64,000 nt of DNA from Candidatus Aenigmatarchaeota archaeon (GCA_016198685.1 JACQID010000006.1:211111-275110); one strand, 5' to 3'. Numbered from the stretch's first letter, positions 33,612 to 41,756 are shown. Numbers and translations are program-made. Notes: a model not told the origin generated them from the sequence alone.

Positions 33612-34025
33612 TTATCGCTTGCTCTGCTGCTTGCTTGCGCGAGGTCCGTCCTTTGAGCGGGATGGCTTGTGAGGCTCGGTCCTTCTTGCATCAGAAACCA
33701 GAATCGAGCGGTCGTATTCGGAATAAAGCTCTTTGAGCTTCTTGTCCTTGGTCCATTCCACAAGAGCGTGGCCTATAGCGGTTCTGGCGGCATTGCCTTG
33801 CCCCCAGACGCCGCCTCCGGCAACAGAAACATCAATATCAACGGTTCCCGCTACATCGCCAGCGAGCACAATAGGCTCCTGCATTCTCATGCGCTTGTAT
33901 CGCGGCTGAACGTTTTGAATAGGAACAGAATTTATCCTCACGATTCCTTTACCTTCCCTTATGATGGCTCTTGCTACAGCCTTCTTCCTCTTTCCAGTTG
34001 CAAACATGTTTTTCTTCTTGGCCAT
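33612..34025 (-). CDS. rps9: Small ribosomal subunit protein S9
   Basis: A 137-residue protein with the archaeal S9 pattern: [20 protein letters not shown] at the start, [21 protein letters not shown] in the middle, and the C-terminal [20 protein letters not shown] ending in the basic tail whose last residues touch the P-site tRNA. I start at the ATG that overlaps the L13 stop by one base (TAATG), a sign of coupling. Confidence 0.97.
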   Translation of the reverse strand: MAKKKNMFATGKRKKAVARAIIREGKGIVRINSVPIQNVQPRYKRMRMQEPIVLAGDVAGTVDIDVSVAGGGVWGQGNAARTAIGHALVEWTKDKKLKELYSEYDRSILVSDARRTEPHKPSRSKDGPRASKQQSKR

Positions 34026-34429
34026 TAGCCTCTCCATCCTACGGTTTTCGCGAGCTCTTCCATATATAAGAAGGAAGATTTAATATTCTTTTCCATCTTG
34101 ATGGCTTCCTTGCCTTTGTATTCTTCAGGCATGCCGACATAAATCGAAAGCTTCTTCATGGCTGCCCTGCCCTTGAGAGTCTTGTAAGGCATCATGCCTC
34201 TTATCGTGCGTCTCACGAGCCTTTCAGGCGAGCGCTGGAAATACGGGCCGGAATACTTGGAACCTCTTTGTTCTCTTTCAAGATATTTGCCCTTTATAGT
34301 TTTCTTCGGGCCTGTTATTATTATCTTTTCCGCATTCAGGATCGTGACTTCTTCGCCCTTTATAAGATTCTTTGCAGCAGAAGAGGAGAGTCTTCCGAGA
34401 ACAGCATTCTTTCCGTCTATTATTATCAT
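34025..34429 (-). CDS. rpl13: Large ribosomal subunit protein L13
   Basis: A 134-residue protein: [20 protein letters not shown], then NAEKIIITG and [20 protein letters not shown] are typical of archaeal L13. It starts the L13-S9-RpoN-KsgA stretch. In many archaea L18e precedes L13; that gene is absent here (see findings). A TATA-like gcatttaaat lies about 35 bases upstream on this strand. Confidence 0.96.
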   Translation of the reverse strand: MIIIDGKNAVLGRLSSSAAKNLIKGEEVTILNAEKIIITGPKKTIKGKYLEREQRGSKYSGPYFQRSPERLVRRTIRGMMPYKTLKGRAAMKKLSIYVGMPEEYKGKEAIKMEKNIKSSFLYMEELAKTVGWRG

Positions 34430-34529
34430 ATTTATCAGCCTTTACTTTTCGCAAGAAGATTTAAATGCATTGCAACTCCTTGCATGAGGTTATTATTAGG
34501 CTTTATAACCCTTTTGGGAGAGGGTATAG

Positions 34530-34973
34530 ATGAAATTTAGAATTCCTTTTAGTGAAGCAGTAATAGCTGCCGTGTTAGCTGCGTCCGCAGCATGTAGTGA
34601 AATGCCGTCTACTCAGCAGCCATCAGTAACGACTGCTTATCCTACTCCAAACCTAAGCACCCGGTATTATTCTCCTGGAAAATCTTCCATGGTGGTAAAA
34701 ATAGAGGGCATAGACTGCAGTGATAAATATAGGATGGACCGGGAGAAATATCTTGACGATTTAACGACAGGAATATCAATTATCAGAACACATGGTGTGG
34801 CAGGTTATCCTATTCATCCAGATACCATCACATACGAATCTCTAGGAGATGGCAAATTTAATCTGACATTCAAGCTTCAAGGACCCCTTAAAAGTCAAGA
34901 AGACGCTGAGAGGATACATATTCAAACAGCTAACATTCTGTGCCCGACAATATCACTAAAGGAATATCATTAA
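34530..34973 (+). CDS. Putative secreted lipoprotein, unknown
   Basis: A 147-residue protein with a signal peptide (MKFRIPFSEAVIAAVLAASA) ending in AAC, where Cys22 could be the lipid-attached residue; the lipobox (ASAAC) is imperfect. After a Ser/Thr/Pro-rich linker, a small domain follows with Cys in GIDCSDKY and ILCPTIS that could form a disulphide. The ATG has GGGAGAGG (34516-34523) upstream, correctly spaced. It is inserted on the plus strand between minus-strand ribosomal genes. Function unknown. Confidence 0.7.
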   Translation: MKFRIPFSEAVIAAVLAASAACSEMPSTQQPSVTTAYPTPNLSTRYYSPGKSSMVVKIEGIDCSDKYRMDREKYLDDLTTGISIIRTHGVAGYPIHPDTITYESLGDGKFNLTFKLQGPLKSQEDAERIHIQTANILCPTISLKEYH

Positions 34974-35068
34974 TGCGGGGGGCAGGGTTTGAACCTGCGA
35001 AGGCACTAAGCCACGGGATTTCTTCACGGTCTTAAGTCCCGCCCCTTTGGCCGCTCGGGAACCCCCGC
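34974..35068 (-). tRNA. tRNA-Leu (anticodon TAA) with a probable 11-base intron
   Basis: Read on the minus strand the segment folds as a class II tRNA: acceptor gcggggg/ccccgc plus discriminator A, D-arm, T-arm gcagg-ttcaaac-cctgc, and a long variable arm. The anticodon stem cgggA/Tcccg closes a 7-base loop cttaaga only if 11 bases (35020-35030, accgtgaagaa) are removed after position 37. Then the mature tRNA is 84 bases, normal for tRNA-Leu, with anticodon TAA. The junctions ag^a and aa^a look like the two 3-base bulges of a bulge-helix-bulge. No CCA is encoded. Confidence 0.9.
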
Positions 35069-35149
35069 TTGCATTTTAATTGGATATTATTGTTTTATAG
35101 CTGTAAATGCAAGAGTTGAATATAAAATTGATTGCAGAAAGAATCGATA

Positions 35150-35905
35150 TTACTTGATTGCTTTCTTGGCGTCTTTTAAGAAATCTTCGGCATTCTTTTC
35201 TATGCGTTCAAGAGCCATATCAAGAAGCTTGGGAGCCTCTAATCCGGATGCTGTTTCTACATTGAAGACAAAGGCCGTCTCGTCGTGACGGGCCTCATTA
35301 CCCTCGATGAATCTTACGCAGTCCTTGCATCCGTCCATGGGCGCGAGCCTTACGTTTGCGCCTTTCTTTTCAAGAGTATGAGCTTCGCAGGGCTTGGCTT
35401 TCCCTTCAGCCTTGACAATGTAAATATTCTGATAACCTGCTATTGCAGCCTGGTTTCTTGCTTTCTTTCTGCCAAAGCCCAAGCGTGCTGTTGCCTCGAA
35501 TTTCAATTTCTGTCCTTCAAGAAGTTCGACAATGGGGATGTCAGGGTCAGTAGACCTTACAGACGGATCAGTGCTTTTCATGTCCCCTGCCTTGACTATG
35601 CATGGGCCTTCTTTTTCTGCCACGAGAACCATCTGGCAGCGGCTGCATCCTTCTCCATTGCACTTGCATTCGGATTGCAGGCTGTACATTACAGGATCAA
35701 AAGTCAGGGGAATAAGACCGAGTCTTCGCACTAGAGCTTCATCAAAAAGCCCGGAGTTGTTGTTCTCAACATCAGCTTCTTCAATGGAAAGGACGGGTAT
35801 TCCGCCTATAAGAGTTCTCCTTATTGCGTTAGCCATTCCGACATCGCTTTCGGAAAGGACAAACCTTATGCTGTCCGAGGATTTTTCGAGAATCTTGAGT
35901 TCCAT
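35150..35905 (-). CDS. rpoD: RNA polymerase subunit D
   Basis: The alpha-like subunit Rpo3 that pairs with L as the assembly base of RNA polymerase. The 251-residue protein has the N-terminal dimerisation motif VGMANAIRRTLIGGIPVLSIE, an inserted Fe-S-type domain with Cys in ECKCNGEGCSRCQ, a second Cys cluster (PCEAHTLEK, GCKDCVRF), and the C-terminal AAMA-like ending. The two Cys clusters agree with the one or two 3Fe-4S/4Fe-4S clusters found in some archaea. The start is ATG 35905 (MELKILEK). Confidence 0.96.
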   Translation of the reverse strand: MELKILEKSSDSIRFVLSESDVGMANAIRRTLIGGIPVLSIEEADVENNNSGLFDEALVRRLGLIPLTFDPVMYSLQSECKCNGEGCSRCQMVLVAEKEGPCIVKAGDMKSTDPSVRSTDPDIPIVELLEGQKLKFEATARLGFGRKKARNQAAIAGYQNIYIVKAEGKAKPCEAHTLEKKGANVRLAPMDGCKDCVRFIEGNEARHDETAFVFNVETASGLEAPKLLDMALERIEKNAEDFLKDAKKAIK

Positions 35906-35971
35906 TATTATCACATTTAATGTGAATGAAAATCTTTTAAAGGGTTCATTCGCGATTTCTTGCCACGCAGC

Positions 35972-36364
35972 TTATACTCTTCTTCCCCTGCGGCCGCCCT
36001 TCTTCCTCATGCTGTCATGCGGCATAGGCGTCACATCCTCAATTGAGGATATCCTGAAACCGCTTCGCGCAAGCGCACGTATAGCAGGCTGCGCACCCTG
36101 GCCGGGTATCTTGGATTTCGTTCCACCGGGCGCCCTTATTCTGATGTGAAGGTTGGTTACGCCCTGTGCATGAGCTTTTTCTGCAACCTTCCTGACAGCC
36201 TTCATGGCCGTGAAGGCCTTGCCCTTGTTCATATCCTTGTCCGAGACCTGGCCGCCCGAAGATATTGCTATCGTTTCAGCGCCTGTAACGTCGGTGATAT
36301 GGATTATGGTATTGTTCATGGAAGAATATATGCTGGCTATTGCGAATTTTTGCTTCATCATCAT
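35972..36364 (-). CDS. rps11: Small ribosomal subunit protein S11
   Basis: A 130-residue protein with the archaeal S11 features: [54 protein letters not shown], and the C-terminal [19 protein letters not shown]. Three ATG codons stand in a row; GGTG lies 7 bases before the third, so the true start may be six bases downstream. The first ATG overlaps the S4 stop. Confidence 0.96.
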   Translation of the reverse strand: MMMKQKFAIASIYSSMNNTIIHITDVTGAETIAISSGGQVSDKDMNKGKAFTAMKAVRKVAEKAHAQGVTNLHIRIRAPGGTKSKIPGQGAQPAIRALARSGFRISSIEDVTPMPHDSMRKKGGRRGRRV

Positions 36365-36879
36365 GCACCTTCTGCCGGCTTGGCTTCACTTTCATTTAAT
36401 TTAGCTATAATCTTGGCGGCTATTGACTCTTCAAGCTTTATGGAGGCTTCCTGAGTCGTAGGCACAAGATAGCTTGGCCATCTGGCTTTTCGTCCGTCTA
36501 TCATGACATGGCCATGGGTTATAAGCTGTCTTGAATGCTTCATCGTGTTTGCAAGGCCTTTTTTTGCAACAACGGATTGCAATCTTCTGTCCAGTATCTG
36601 CTCAAGAGGTATTCCTAGAACTTCATCCAGGCTCTTGACGTTTATGCCAAGCATTGCAAGCTTTGCAAATAGCTCCTGTTCTTTACTCTTGTCAGGAGAT
36701 GCCTGTAGGCTTCTTGCTCTTCTTCGAAGATTTCTGAGTATGCTTTCAGCTCTCCAGAGTTCCTTCTTTCTTCGAAGACCGTAAGAGCTGACTATGCCTT
36801 TCTCTTTTTCTATCCTCTCCTTGTCATATGGCTTGACAGGAGTCGCATATTTTCTTGTTTGCTGTTTTGGGTGTCCCAT
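36361..36879 (-). CDS. rps4: Small ribosomal subunit protein S4
   Basis: A 172-residue archaeal S4, with [14 protein letters not shown] at the start, the RRxRxLQA helix region, and the S4 RNA-binding domain [34 protein letters not shown] split over positions 95-130. Part of the usual S13-S4-S11-RpoD order. The C-terminus is an acidic/Ala tail ([11 protein letters not shown]), a little longer than in most relatives. Confidence 0.96.
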   Translation of the reverse strand: MGHPKQQTRKYATPVKPYDKERIEKEKGIVSSYGLRRKKELWRAESILRNLRRRARSLQASPDKSKEQELFAKLAMLGINVKSLDEVLGIPLEQILDRRLQSVVAKKGLANTMKHSRQLITHGHVMIDGRKARWPSYLVPTTQEASIKLEESIAAKIIAKLNESEAKPAEGA

Positions 36880-36885
36880 GAATCA

Positions 36886-37377
36886 TCACTTCTTTGCCGG
36901 TGCAGGAGAGCTTTCGGCCTTTTTAGGTGCAGATTTCTCCTTCATGGCTTTCTTGCTGACGCCGACGCTTGTGTTCGTTCTGAACGAGCTGCGCGTGCGC
37001 TGTCCTCTTACAGGCTGGCCAAGTTCGTGTCTCAGCCCCTTGTAGGACTTTATCCTTTTGAGGAGGTTGATGTCTTCTCTCCTTGCAAAATCTAATGCTA
37101 TTTTAGTGAGATGAATATCCTTGCCCGTTTCCATGTCTTTTCTTCTGTTCAGGAGGAACGCAGGAACAGCAGGATTGGCTATTGCGCCCTGAAGGGTTTT
37201 GAGTTCGTCCGCAGACAGCTCGCCTATTTTCTTGTCTTCGCTTATTCCAGCTTTCATGCAGGCAACTTTGGAAAATGTGAATCCAACGCCTTTTATTCTT
37301 CGAAGGGCCTTGCCGGTCTTGAGAGTGCCATCTATGTCAGTATCCATGAATCTTACAATTTTTCTGAGTTCTGCCAT
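36886..37377 (-). CDS. rps13: Small ribosomal subunit protein S13
   Basis: A 163-residue S13 with the helix-hairpin-helix GTLKTGKALRRIKGVGFTF, the SYKGLRHELGQPVRGQRTR signature and a Lys/Ala/Pro-rich tail (KSAPKKAESSPAPAKK). The ATG at 37377 has GGTGA 5 bases upstream; a TTG three bases earlier is less likely. First gene of the S13-S4-S11-RpoD series, following L24e. Confidence 0.96.
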   Translation of the reverse strand: MAELRKIVRFMDTDIDGTLKTGKALRRIKGVGFTFSKVACMKAGISEDKKIGELSADELKTLQGAIANPAVPAFLLNRRKDMETGKDIHLTKIALDFARREDINLLKRIKSYKGLRHELGQPVRGQRTRSSFRTNTSVGVSKKAMKEKSAPKKAESSPAPAKK

Positions 37378-37420
37378 CAATTCACCGGGATTATTTCTTT
37401 ACAACCTAAAGCTTTAATGT

Positions 37421-37582
37421 TTACTCGATATTTGCCCATTTGAAGTCTCTCGGGTCGCGTCTGAGTTTGAACATATTCTTTTCGCATTTGTTGGAGTCGA
37501 AGGTGAAGATTTTCCCGTTTTTGTCAACGAAGACCAAACCTGTTCCTTCTTCTATTTCTTTGGAGCAAAAAGAGCATTTCAT
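37421..37582 (-). CDS. rpl24e: Large ribosomal subunit protein L24e
   Basis: A 53-residue gene found by reading the gap between S13 and S28e on the minus strand. The protein begins MKCSFCSKEIEEGTGLVFVD and ends RRDPRDFKWANIE; the family's zinc motif is CxxC...CxxxC. Only three Cys are present: the position of the third is Asp (TFDSNKCEKN, where relatives have FCSxKC). It lies 3 bases after S28e, the standard L7Ae-S28e-L24e order. Confidence 0.9.
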   Translation of the reverse strand: MKCSFCSKEIEEGTGLVFVDKNGKIFTFDSNKCEKNMFKLRRDPRDFKWANIE

Positions 37583-37585
37583 TTT

Positions 37586-37792
37586 TTATCGCCTTCCATA
37601 AGATTCGGAGGATTCCATTTCCGTTTCCTTGAGCATCAGTATGTCGCCAATTGCTACCGGACCCATCACGTTTCTTGTGAGAACCTTGCCCTTGTCACGG
37701 CCGTCTGTTAGTATGCACTTGACTACGGCGACTCCCTTGGCTCCGGATCTCTTTATTATGTTGATGACTTCGGCAGGTGTGGCGTCTGACAT
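37586..37792 (-). CDS. rps28e: Small ribosomal subunit protein S28e
   Basis: A 68-residue OB-fold protein, with MSDATPAEVINIIKRSG, CILTDGRDKGKVLTRNVMGPV and an ending of ETEMESSESYGRR. I start at ATG 37792 because GTGATC, a full match to the anti-Shine-Dalgarno end, lies directly upstream across the L7Ae stop; a GTG nine bases earlier is the alternative. Confidence 0.95.
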   Translation of the reverse strand: MSDATPAEVINIIKRSGAKGVAVVKCILTDGRDKGKVLTRNVMGPVAIGDILMLKETEMESSESYGRR

Positions 37793-37797
37793 ATTGA

Positions 37798-38112
37798 TCA
37801 CTTGACTATTGAATTAAGTTTTGCTTTTGCTTCGCCTGCGTCCAGCACTGCAACAGAAACTGTCGGGACCTGCAATCCGGCAGCTCTTCCGAGTTCGGAT
37901 TTTGTAGGTACCTTCACGAGAGTTATCTTCTTCTCGTCGCACAGAGGCTGAAGGTGCATGACAATTTCAGGAGGAGTGACATCTTCGGCAACGACGACAA
38001 GCTTGGCCAAGCCTCTTTCCACGGCTTTGGTTGTTTCGTTTACGCCTTTCCTTATCTTGCCCGTCTCGCGGGAAGCTTCTATTATTTCAAAAATTTCTTC
38101 CGGTTTGGTCAT
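37798..38112 (-). CDS. rpl7ae: Ribosomal protein L7Ae, kink-turn binder
   Basis: A 104-residue L7Ae, also a core protein of box C/D and H/ACA RNPs and RNase P. Motifs: RKGVNETTKAVERGLAKLVV, VAEDVTPPEIVMHLQPLC and KVPTKSELGRAAG. GAGGTG lies about 9 bases before the ATG. It leads the L7Ae-S28e-L24e-S13 series. A pair of hairpins stands in its leader (38136-38198), possibly for autoregulation. Confidence 0.97.
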   Translation of the reverse strand: MTKPEEIFEIIEASRETGKIRKGVNETTKAVERGLAKLVVVAEDVTPPEIVMHLQPLCDEKKITLVKVPTKSELGRAAGLQVPTVSVAVLDAGEAKAKLNSIVK

Positions 38113-38135
38113 TGGTATACACCTCGCTTTTTATC

Positions 38136-38198
38136 GCAGGAGTCCTTTTATTCTTGTTGACTCATACTGCAAATACTTCGGCCTTAGCCGAAATATTT
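38136..38198 (-). promoter_or_regulatory. Two tandem hairpins in the L7Ae leader
   Basis: Read on the minus strand, the first hairpin (38171-38198) is a 12-bp stem with one G-U pair around a taag loop. It is followed directly by a second (38136-38170) with outer stem gcag/ctgc, a 3-base bulge and inner stem gagtc/gactc. Both lie between a TATA-like ctttaaaac (about 38226-38233) and the L7Ae start. I do not see tandem G-A pairs, so it is not a textbook kink-turn. Confidence 0.5.
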
Positions 38199-38392
38199 AC
38201 TGTCTTTATTAAGAGGGAAAATGTTTTAAAGGGTTTGTGGCCGGGGATTATGAGAAATAGCGCAGAGAATCCGATTTATATGACCAGATGTTTCTCATTA
38301 TTATTTCATGGCGAAAAGAGCTGGAATTCCCTTTATAAAATATTTTGTTGATAGGGTTGAAGATATTTATAGGTTTGCTCCAATTAAATCCC

Positions 38393-38557
38393 ATGCAAAC
38401 CAGCAGGTTCCTGAAAGTCAAGTGCGGAAAGTGCAAGAACGAACAGATTACCTACAGCAAGGCTTCCACAATAGTCACGTGCCTTGTCTGCGGTGAACAG
38501 CTTGTTCAGCCTGCAGGCGGCGTCGCCCGGATTCTGGCTCAGGCCGAGGAGCTCTGA
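38393..38557 (+). CDS. rps27e: Small ribosomal subunit protein S27e
   Basis: A 54-residue zinc protein: MQTSRFLKVKCGKCKNEQIT, then VTCLVCGEQLVQPAGGVARI; four Cys form the C4 site. The ATG at 38393 is preceded by a TATA-like tatttatagg about 27 bases upstream, indicating a leaderless or near leaderless message. It heads S27e-aIF2alpha-Nop10-PAC2, the conserved archaeal order. Confidence 0.95.
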   Translation: MQTSRFLKVKCGKCKNEQITYSKASTIVTCLVCGEQLVQPAGGVARILAQAEEL

Positions 38558-38561
38558 AATA

Positions 38562-39323
38562 ATGGCGAAGAAAAGGGGCTTCCCGATGCAGGGGGAGCTT
38601 GTTATCTGCGCTGTTAAAAAACTGAACCCTAATTCTGCGGATGTTTTTCTCGAAGAATACGGAATGGACGGAATGGTTCACATTTCCGAGATAGTCACGG
38701 GATGGGTCAGGAATATAAAGGACCACATAAAGGTCGGGCAGACTGGAGTTGCAAAAGTCATACGTGTTAACGAAGATGAGGGCTATATTGCCCTTTCGTT
38801 AAAGCGGGTCGACAGCAGGCAGGAAAAGGAAAAGCTCAAGGAATATAATCTTGACAAGAAAGCCGAAAAGATGCTTGAGATGGCTGCCGAGAAAAGAAAG
38901 AAGACGCTCGATCAGGCGTACAAGGAAGTCGGATTCACGCTTCAAGAAAGTTTTGGCTCTCTATTCAAGGCCTTCAAGAAATCCGTATCGGGGCCCGAAG
39001 GCCTTATATCACGTGGAATAGCAGCCGAATGGGCAGAAGCAATAAGCGATGTTGCAGTCAAGAATATCGAGCAGAAGGAGTTTGAATTCAGGGCGGATTT
39101 GACCCTGAGAAGCTATGATGAAAACGGCCTGGATTCTATAAAAGAATTATTGGGTAATGCAGAGAAGGCGGGACTTGAAGTCCTTTACATATCCGCTCCG
39201 CGTTACATGCTTAAATTCAGGACAAAGGATGCAAAGAAAGGAGAGCGGGAGTTCCAGGAAATACTCGAAAAGCTTGAATCCAAGTCAAAGAAAGTAGAAA
39301 CTTCTGCAAAAATAATCGAGTGA
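38562..39323 (+). CDS. aif2a: Translation initiation factor aIF2 alpha
   Basis: A 253-residue alpha subunit: an S1-type OB domain (QGELVICAVKKLNPNSADVF, MVHISEIVTGWVRNIKDHIK, GYIALSLKRVD), a helical domain, and the C-terminal alpha/beta domain with GLEVLYISAPRYMLKF. Binds aIF2 gamma and stabilises initiator tRNA. The start follows S27e by 4 bases. I fixed it at MAKKRGFP, since upstream frames enter S27e. Confidence 0.95.
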   Translation: MAKKRGFPMQGELVICAVKKLNPNSADVFLEEYGMDGMVHISEIVTGWVRNIKDHIKVGQTGVAKVIRVNEDEGYIALSLKRVDSRQEKEKLKEYNLDKKAEKMLEMAAEKRKKTLDQAYKEVGFTLQESFGSLFKAFKKSVSGPEGLISRGIAAEWAEAISDVAVKNIEQKEFEFRADLTLRSYDENGLDSIKELLGNAEKAGLEVLYISAPRYMLKFRTKDAKKGEREFQEILEKLESKSKKVETSAKIIE

Positions 39324-39328
39324 ACAAA

Positions 39329-39484
39329 ATGTTCAAATGCTCCGCATGCGGCAAGTATATCTTGATACAATGCACATGCGGCGGCAAAGCAGTGCCTGCA
39401 GAACCGCCGAAATTCTCGGCTGCAGACAAGTATGGCAAGTATAGAAGAATGGCCAAAAGTTTTAATTATGCCAAGAACCAATAA
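39329..39484 (+). CDS. nop10: Nop10, H/ACA RNP protein
   Basis: A 51-residue gene in the gap after aIF2 alpha. The protein begins MFKCSACGKYILIQCTCGGK, giving the Nop10 zinc motif CxxC...CxC (Cys4, 7, 15, 17), and has the conserved AEPPKFSAADKYGKYRR. It binds Cbf5 (encoded here at 44793) in the pseudouridylating H/ACA complex. The start overlaps no other gene: the aIF2 alpha stop is 5 bases upstream. Confidence 0.93.
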   Translation: MFKCSACGKYILIQCTCGGKAVPAEPPKFSAADKYGKYRRMAKSFNYAKNQ

Positions 39485-39498
39485 TTATGAGTGATTGA

Positions 39499-40266
39499 AT
39501 GAACTCTTACATAAAAATTATTGAAAAGCCGAAGCTCAAGAAACCTATCATGGTTGTCGGACTTCCTGGCGTTGGCAATGTGGGAAGGGTTGCCGCAGGG
39601 TATATGGTTACAGAACTCAAGATGAAAAAGATGGCAGAGCTTTATTCGCCGCATTTCCTGCATCTTGTCGTCGTTGAAGAAGGCGACACGCTGAGGATGC
39701 TGAGGTGCGAGTTCTATTATATGAAAGGAAAGAAGAACGATCTCATTGTGCTGACTGGCGATACGCAAAGCGTTACAACAGAAGGACATTACGAATTCTG
39801 CGAGAGCGTCTTGGAGTACGCGAAGAAACTGGGAGTAAAAGAAATAATAACTATCGGCGGTTTCTCCGATGGAAAGGCGCCTCAAGAGCCCCGCATTATA
39901 GGCGCTGCAGACAGCAAGACGACAAAAAAGAAATATGACAAGTATAAAGTAGACTTTGGCAAGGATCATCCTATCGGGACAATAGTCGGTGCATCCGGCA
40001 TGCTCGTAGGCATGGCAGAAAGGTACGGAATGTCAGGGCTCGTTCTGATGGGGGAAACAATGGGAATGCCCTTTGTCATGGATCCGAAAGCTGCGGACAG
40101 GACTTTACATTCACTCATACGTATTCTTGGAATAAACCTTGACCTCGGAAAGCTCGAGAGCACGGTCAAGGAGCTTGAAGATAGGCTTAAAAAGACAGAG
40201 GAAATACATAAGAATCTGCTCAAGGACGTAACCAAATCCAAGGATGATGTCCGTTATATAGGATGA
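39499..40266 (+). CDS. PAC2-family proteasome assembly chaperone
   Basis: A 255-residue member of the archaeal PAC2/PbaB-type family. It has the opening KLKKPIMVVGLPGVGNVGRVAAGY, the typical HLVVVEEGDTLRMLRCEFYY strand set, and MGETMGMPFVMDPKAADRTL. The C-terminal helix is long and charged. Homologues help assemble the proteasome core. It follows nop10 by 14 bases, as in many archaea, and overlaps the possible upstream RpoK start. Confidence 0.9.
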   Translation: MNSYIKIIEKPKLKKPIMVVGLPGVGNVGRVAAGYMVTELKMKKMAELYSPHFLHLVVVEEGDTLRMLRCEFYYMKGKKNDLIVLTGDTQSVTTEGHYEFCESVLEYAKKLGVKEIITIGGFSDGKAPQEPRIIGAADSKTTKKKYDKYKVDFGKDHPIGTIVGASGMLVGMAERYGMSGLVLMGETMGMPFVMDPKAADRTLHSLIRILGINLDLGKLESTVKELEDRLKKTEEIHKNLLKDVTKSKDDVRYIG

Positions 40267-40286
40267 GCCTCGAAAAAGGTGACAAT

Positions 40287-40481
40287 ATGTTTGAATATCC
40301 AGGTTTTACAAGGTTTGAAAGTACAAGGATAATTTCTGCAAGGACGCTCCAGCTTTCAATGGGCGCCCCGCCGCTTATTAAAACCGGCTCTTTCGTGCCG
40401 CAGGAAATAGCCCGCAAAGAATTTGACATGAACATACTTCCCATAACAGTCAAGAGGATATTGCCCAAGAGGGCGGAATAA
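40287..40481 (+). CDS. rpoK: RNA polymerase subunit K (Rpb6/omega)
   Basis: A 64-residue subunit with the family core TRFESTRIISARTLQLSMGAPPLI and ending PITVKRILPKRAE (quoted in pieces). AGGTGAC sits 4 bases before ATG 40287, so I chose this start rather than an ATG 24 bases earlier that overlaps the PAC2 stop. It precedes S2, the usual archaeal order. Confidence 0.93.
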   Translation: MFEYPGFTRFESTRIISARTLQLSMGAPPLIKTGSFVPQEIARKEFDMNILPITVKRILPKRAE

Positions 40482-40529
40482 ATTCAATAAGTTTTAAAAG
40501 GTTTTTTGATGCAAATTGATGCTGATAGT

Positions 40530-41186
40530 ATGCCCAAATCGAAAGAAAAGCTTATTGTGCCAAGAGAGGTCTATCTTTCTGCAGGAGTGCACATAGGCAT
40601 GACAACAAAGACTGCGGACATGAAGAAATTCATATATAAGGTCCGACCTTCCGGGCTTGCAGTTCTCAACGTAGGGATGCTTGACAAGAGAATAGGCATA
40701 ATAACAAACATGCTCGCAAAGAAAAGCAAGATACTGCTTGTTTCAAGAAAAGAAAGCAGCTCTCAGGCCGTAAACAAATTCGCAGAAGCAGTCGGCGCAA
40801 GGGCGATAACAGGGCGATTCATGCCAGGCACGCTGACGAATCCGCAATCAAAAGACTTCTATGAGCCTGATATTCTCATAATCACCGATCCGCTTGAAGA
40901 CAAGCAGGCCATGACAGAAGCTCTCCAGATGCGCATACCTATCGTGGGGCTCGCAGACACGTTCAATGAAACGTCTTATATTGACTTTGTGCTTCCATGC
41001 AACAACAAGGGCAAGAAATCCCTTGCGTTGGTGTTCTGGCTGCTTTCTAGATTGATAAAGGAAAAACGCGGCGAAGCTTTTGATATGAAGATGGAAGACT
41101 TCGGCTATGAAATGGATGCCCAAAGACCTTCAGGAAAAGAAGAAGGCGCCGAAGCCGAACAGGAAGAAGCGGAAAAGGAAGCATAA
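40530..41186 (+). CDS. rps2: Small ribosomal subunit protein S2
   Basis: A 218-residue S2: VPREVYLSAGVHIGMTTKT, FIYKVRPSGLAVLNVG, MPGTLTNPQSKDFYEPDIL, and DTFNETSYIDFVLPCNNKG are the conserved blocks, followed by an acidic Glu/Ala tail. I took the ATG at 40530 because a TATA-like ttttaaaag lies about 38 bases upstream; ATG and TTG codons 21-24 bases earlier are less likely. No L18e or enolase gene is next to it. Confidence 0.93.
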   Translation: MPKSKEKLIVPREVYLSAGVHIGMTTKTADMKKFIYKVRPSGLAVLNVGMLDKRIGIITNMLAKKSKILLVSRKESSSQAVNKFAEAVGARAITGRFMPGTLTNPQSKDFYEPDILIITDPLEDKQAMTEALQMRIPIVGLADTFNETSYIDFVLPCNNKGKKSLALVFWLLSRLIKEKRGEAFDMKMEDFGYEMDAQRPSGKEEGAEAEQEEAEKEA

Positions 41187-41243
41187 TTATTTCTCAGCCC
41201 TAACAAACCGAAATGCTTTTTAATGCGGTAATCAGTTAATTGT

Positions 41244-41756
41244 ATGCCTGAAGTGCTTGACAAGGATTCGCTCAGGGCGCTGAGCGCCGGGACAAGGCAG
41301 GAGATCGTCAAGCTCCTTAAGGGAAGACCCTATACGGCTTCTGAACTTTCTAAAATAACAGGAAAACATGTAACAACGATATCAGAGCATCTCGATACGC
41401 TCTGCAAATCCGGCATCATAGAGAAGAATGACACAGGCAACAAGTGGTTATATTATAAACTAAGCGGCAAGGGCGAGAAGCTCTTCAAGCCGCAATATTA
41501 TTCATGGATTCTTGTACTAGCCATATCGGTTTTCGGCATATTCTTCGGGCTAAGCGGAATGTTCGGCATGCAAGAATATGTGCTAGAAGACATGACATCT
41601 AAGTCTGCTACGATAATGGAAGGCGTAAGAGAAGTTCCTGCATCAAGTCCTGGAGCGAATTATATGCCAATAGCATTGACAGTTTTATCGCTTGCTGCAG
41701 GCGGCTATGCGGCATTCCGCATAATGCGCTCTAGAAATACGGCAGGAATAATCTAG
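41244..41756 (+). CDS. Membrane-tethered ArsR-like HTH regulator
   Basis: A 170-residue protein with an N-terminal winged helix (about 7-75: LRALSAGTRQEIVKLL, then SELSKITGKHVTTISEHLD as the recognition unit) and two C-terminal membrane spans (about 87-107 and 140-160). No metal-binding Cys of the classical ArsR set is present. A transcription regulator fixed to the membrane could sense envelope or ion status; the convergent gene, a cation exchanger, overlaps it by 4 bases. The signal is unknown. Confidence 0.8.
   Translation: MPEVLDKDSLRALSAGTRQEIVKLLKGRPYTASELSKITGKHVTTISEHLDTLCKSGIIEKNDTGNKWLYYKLSGKGEKLFKPQYYSWILVLAISVFGIFFGLSGMFGMQEYVLEDMTSKSATIMEGVREVPASSPGANYMPIALTVLSLAAGGYAAFRIMRSRNTAGII

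Noticed and set aside
38308..38496. Open frame MAKRAGIPF... before and across S27e
   Set aside because: It contains TATA-like elements and overlaps S27e in another frame; no family match.
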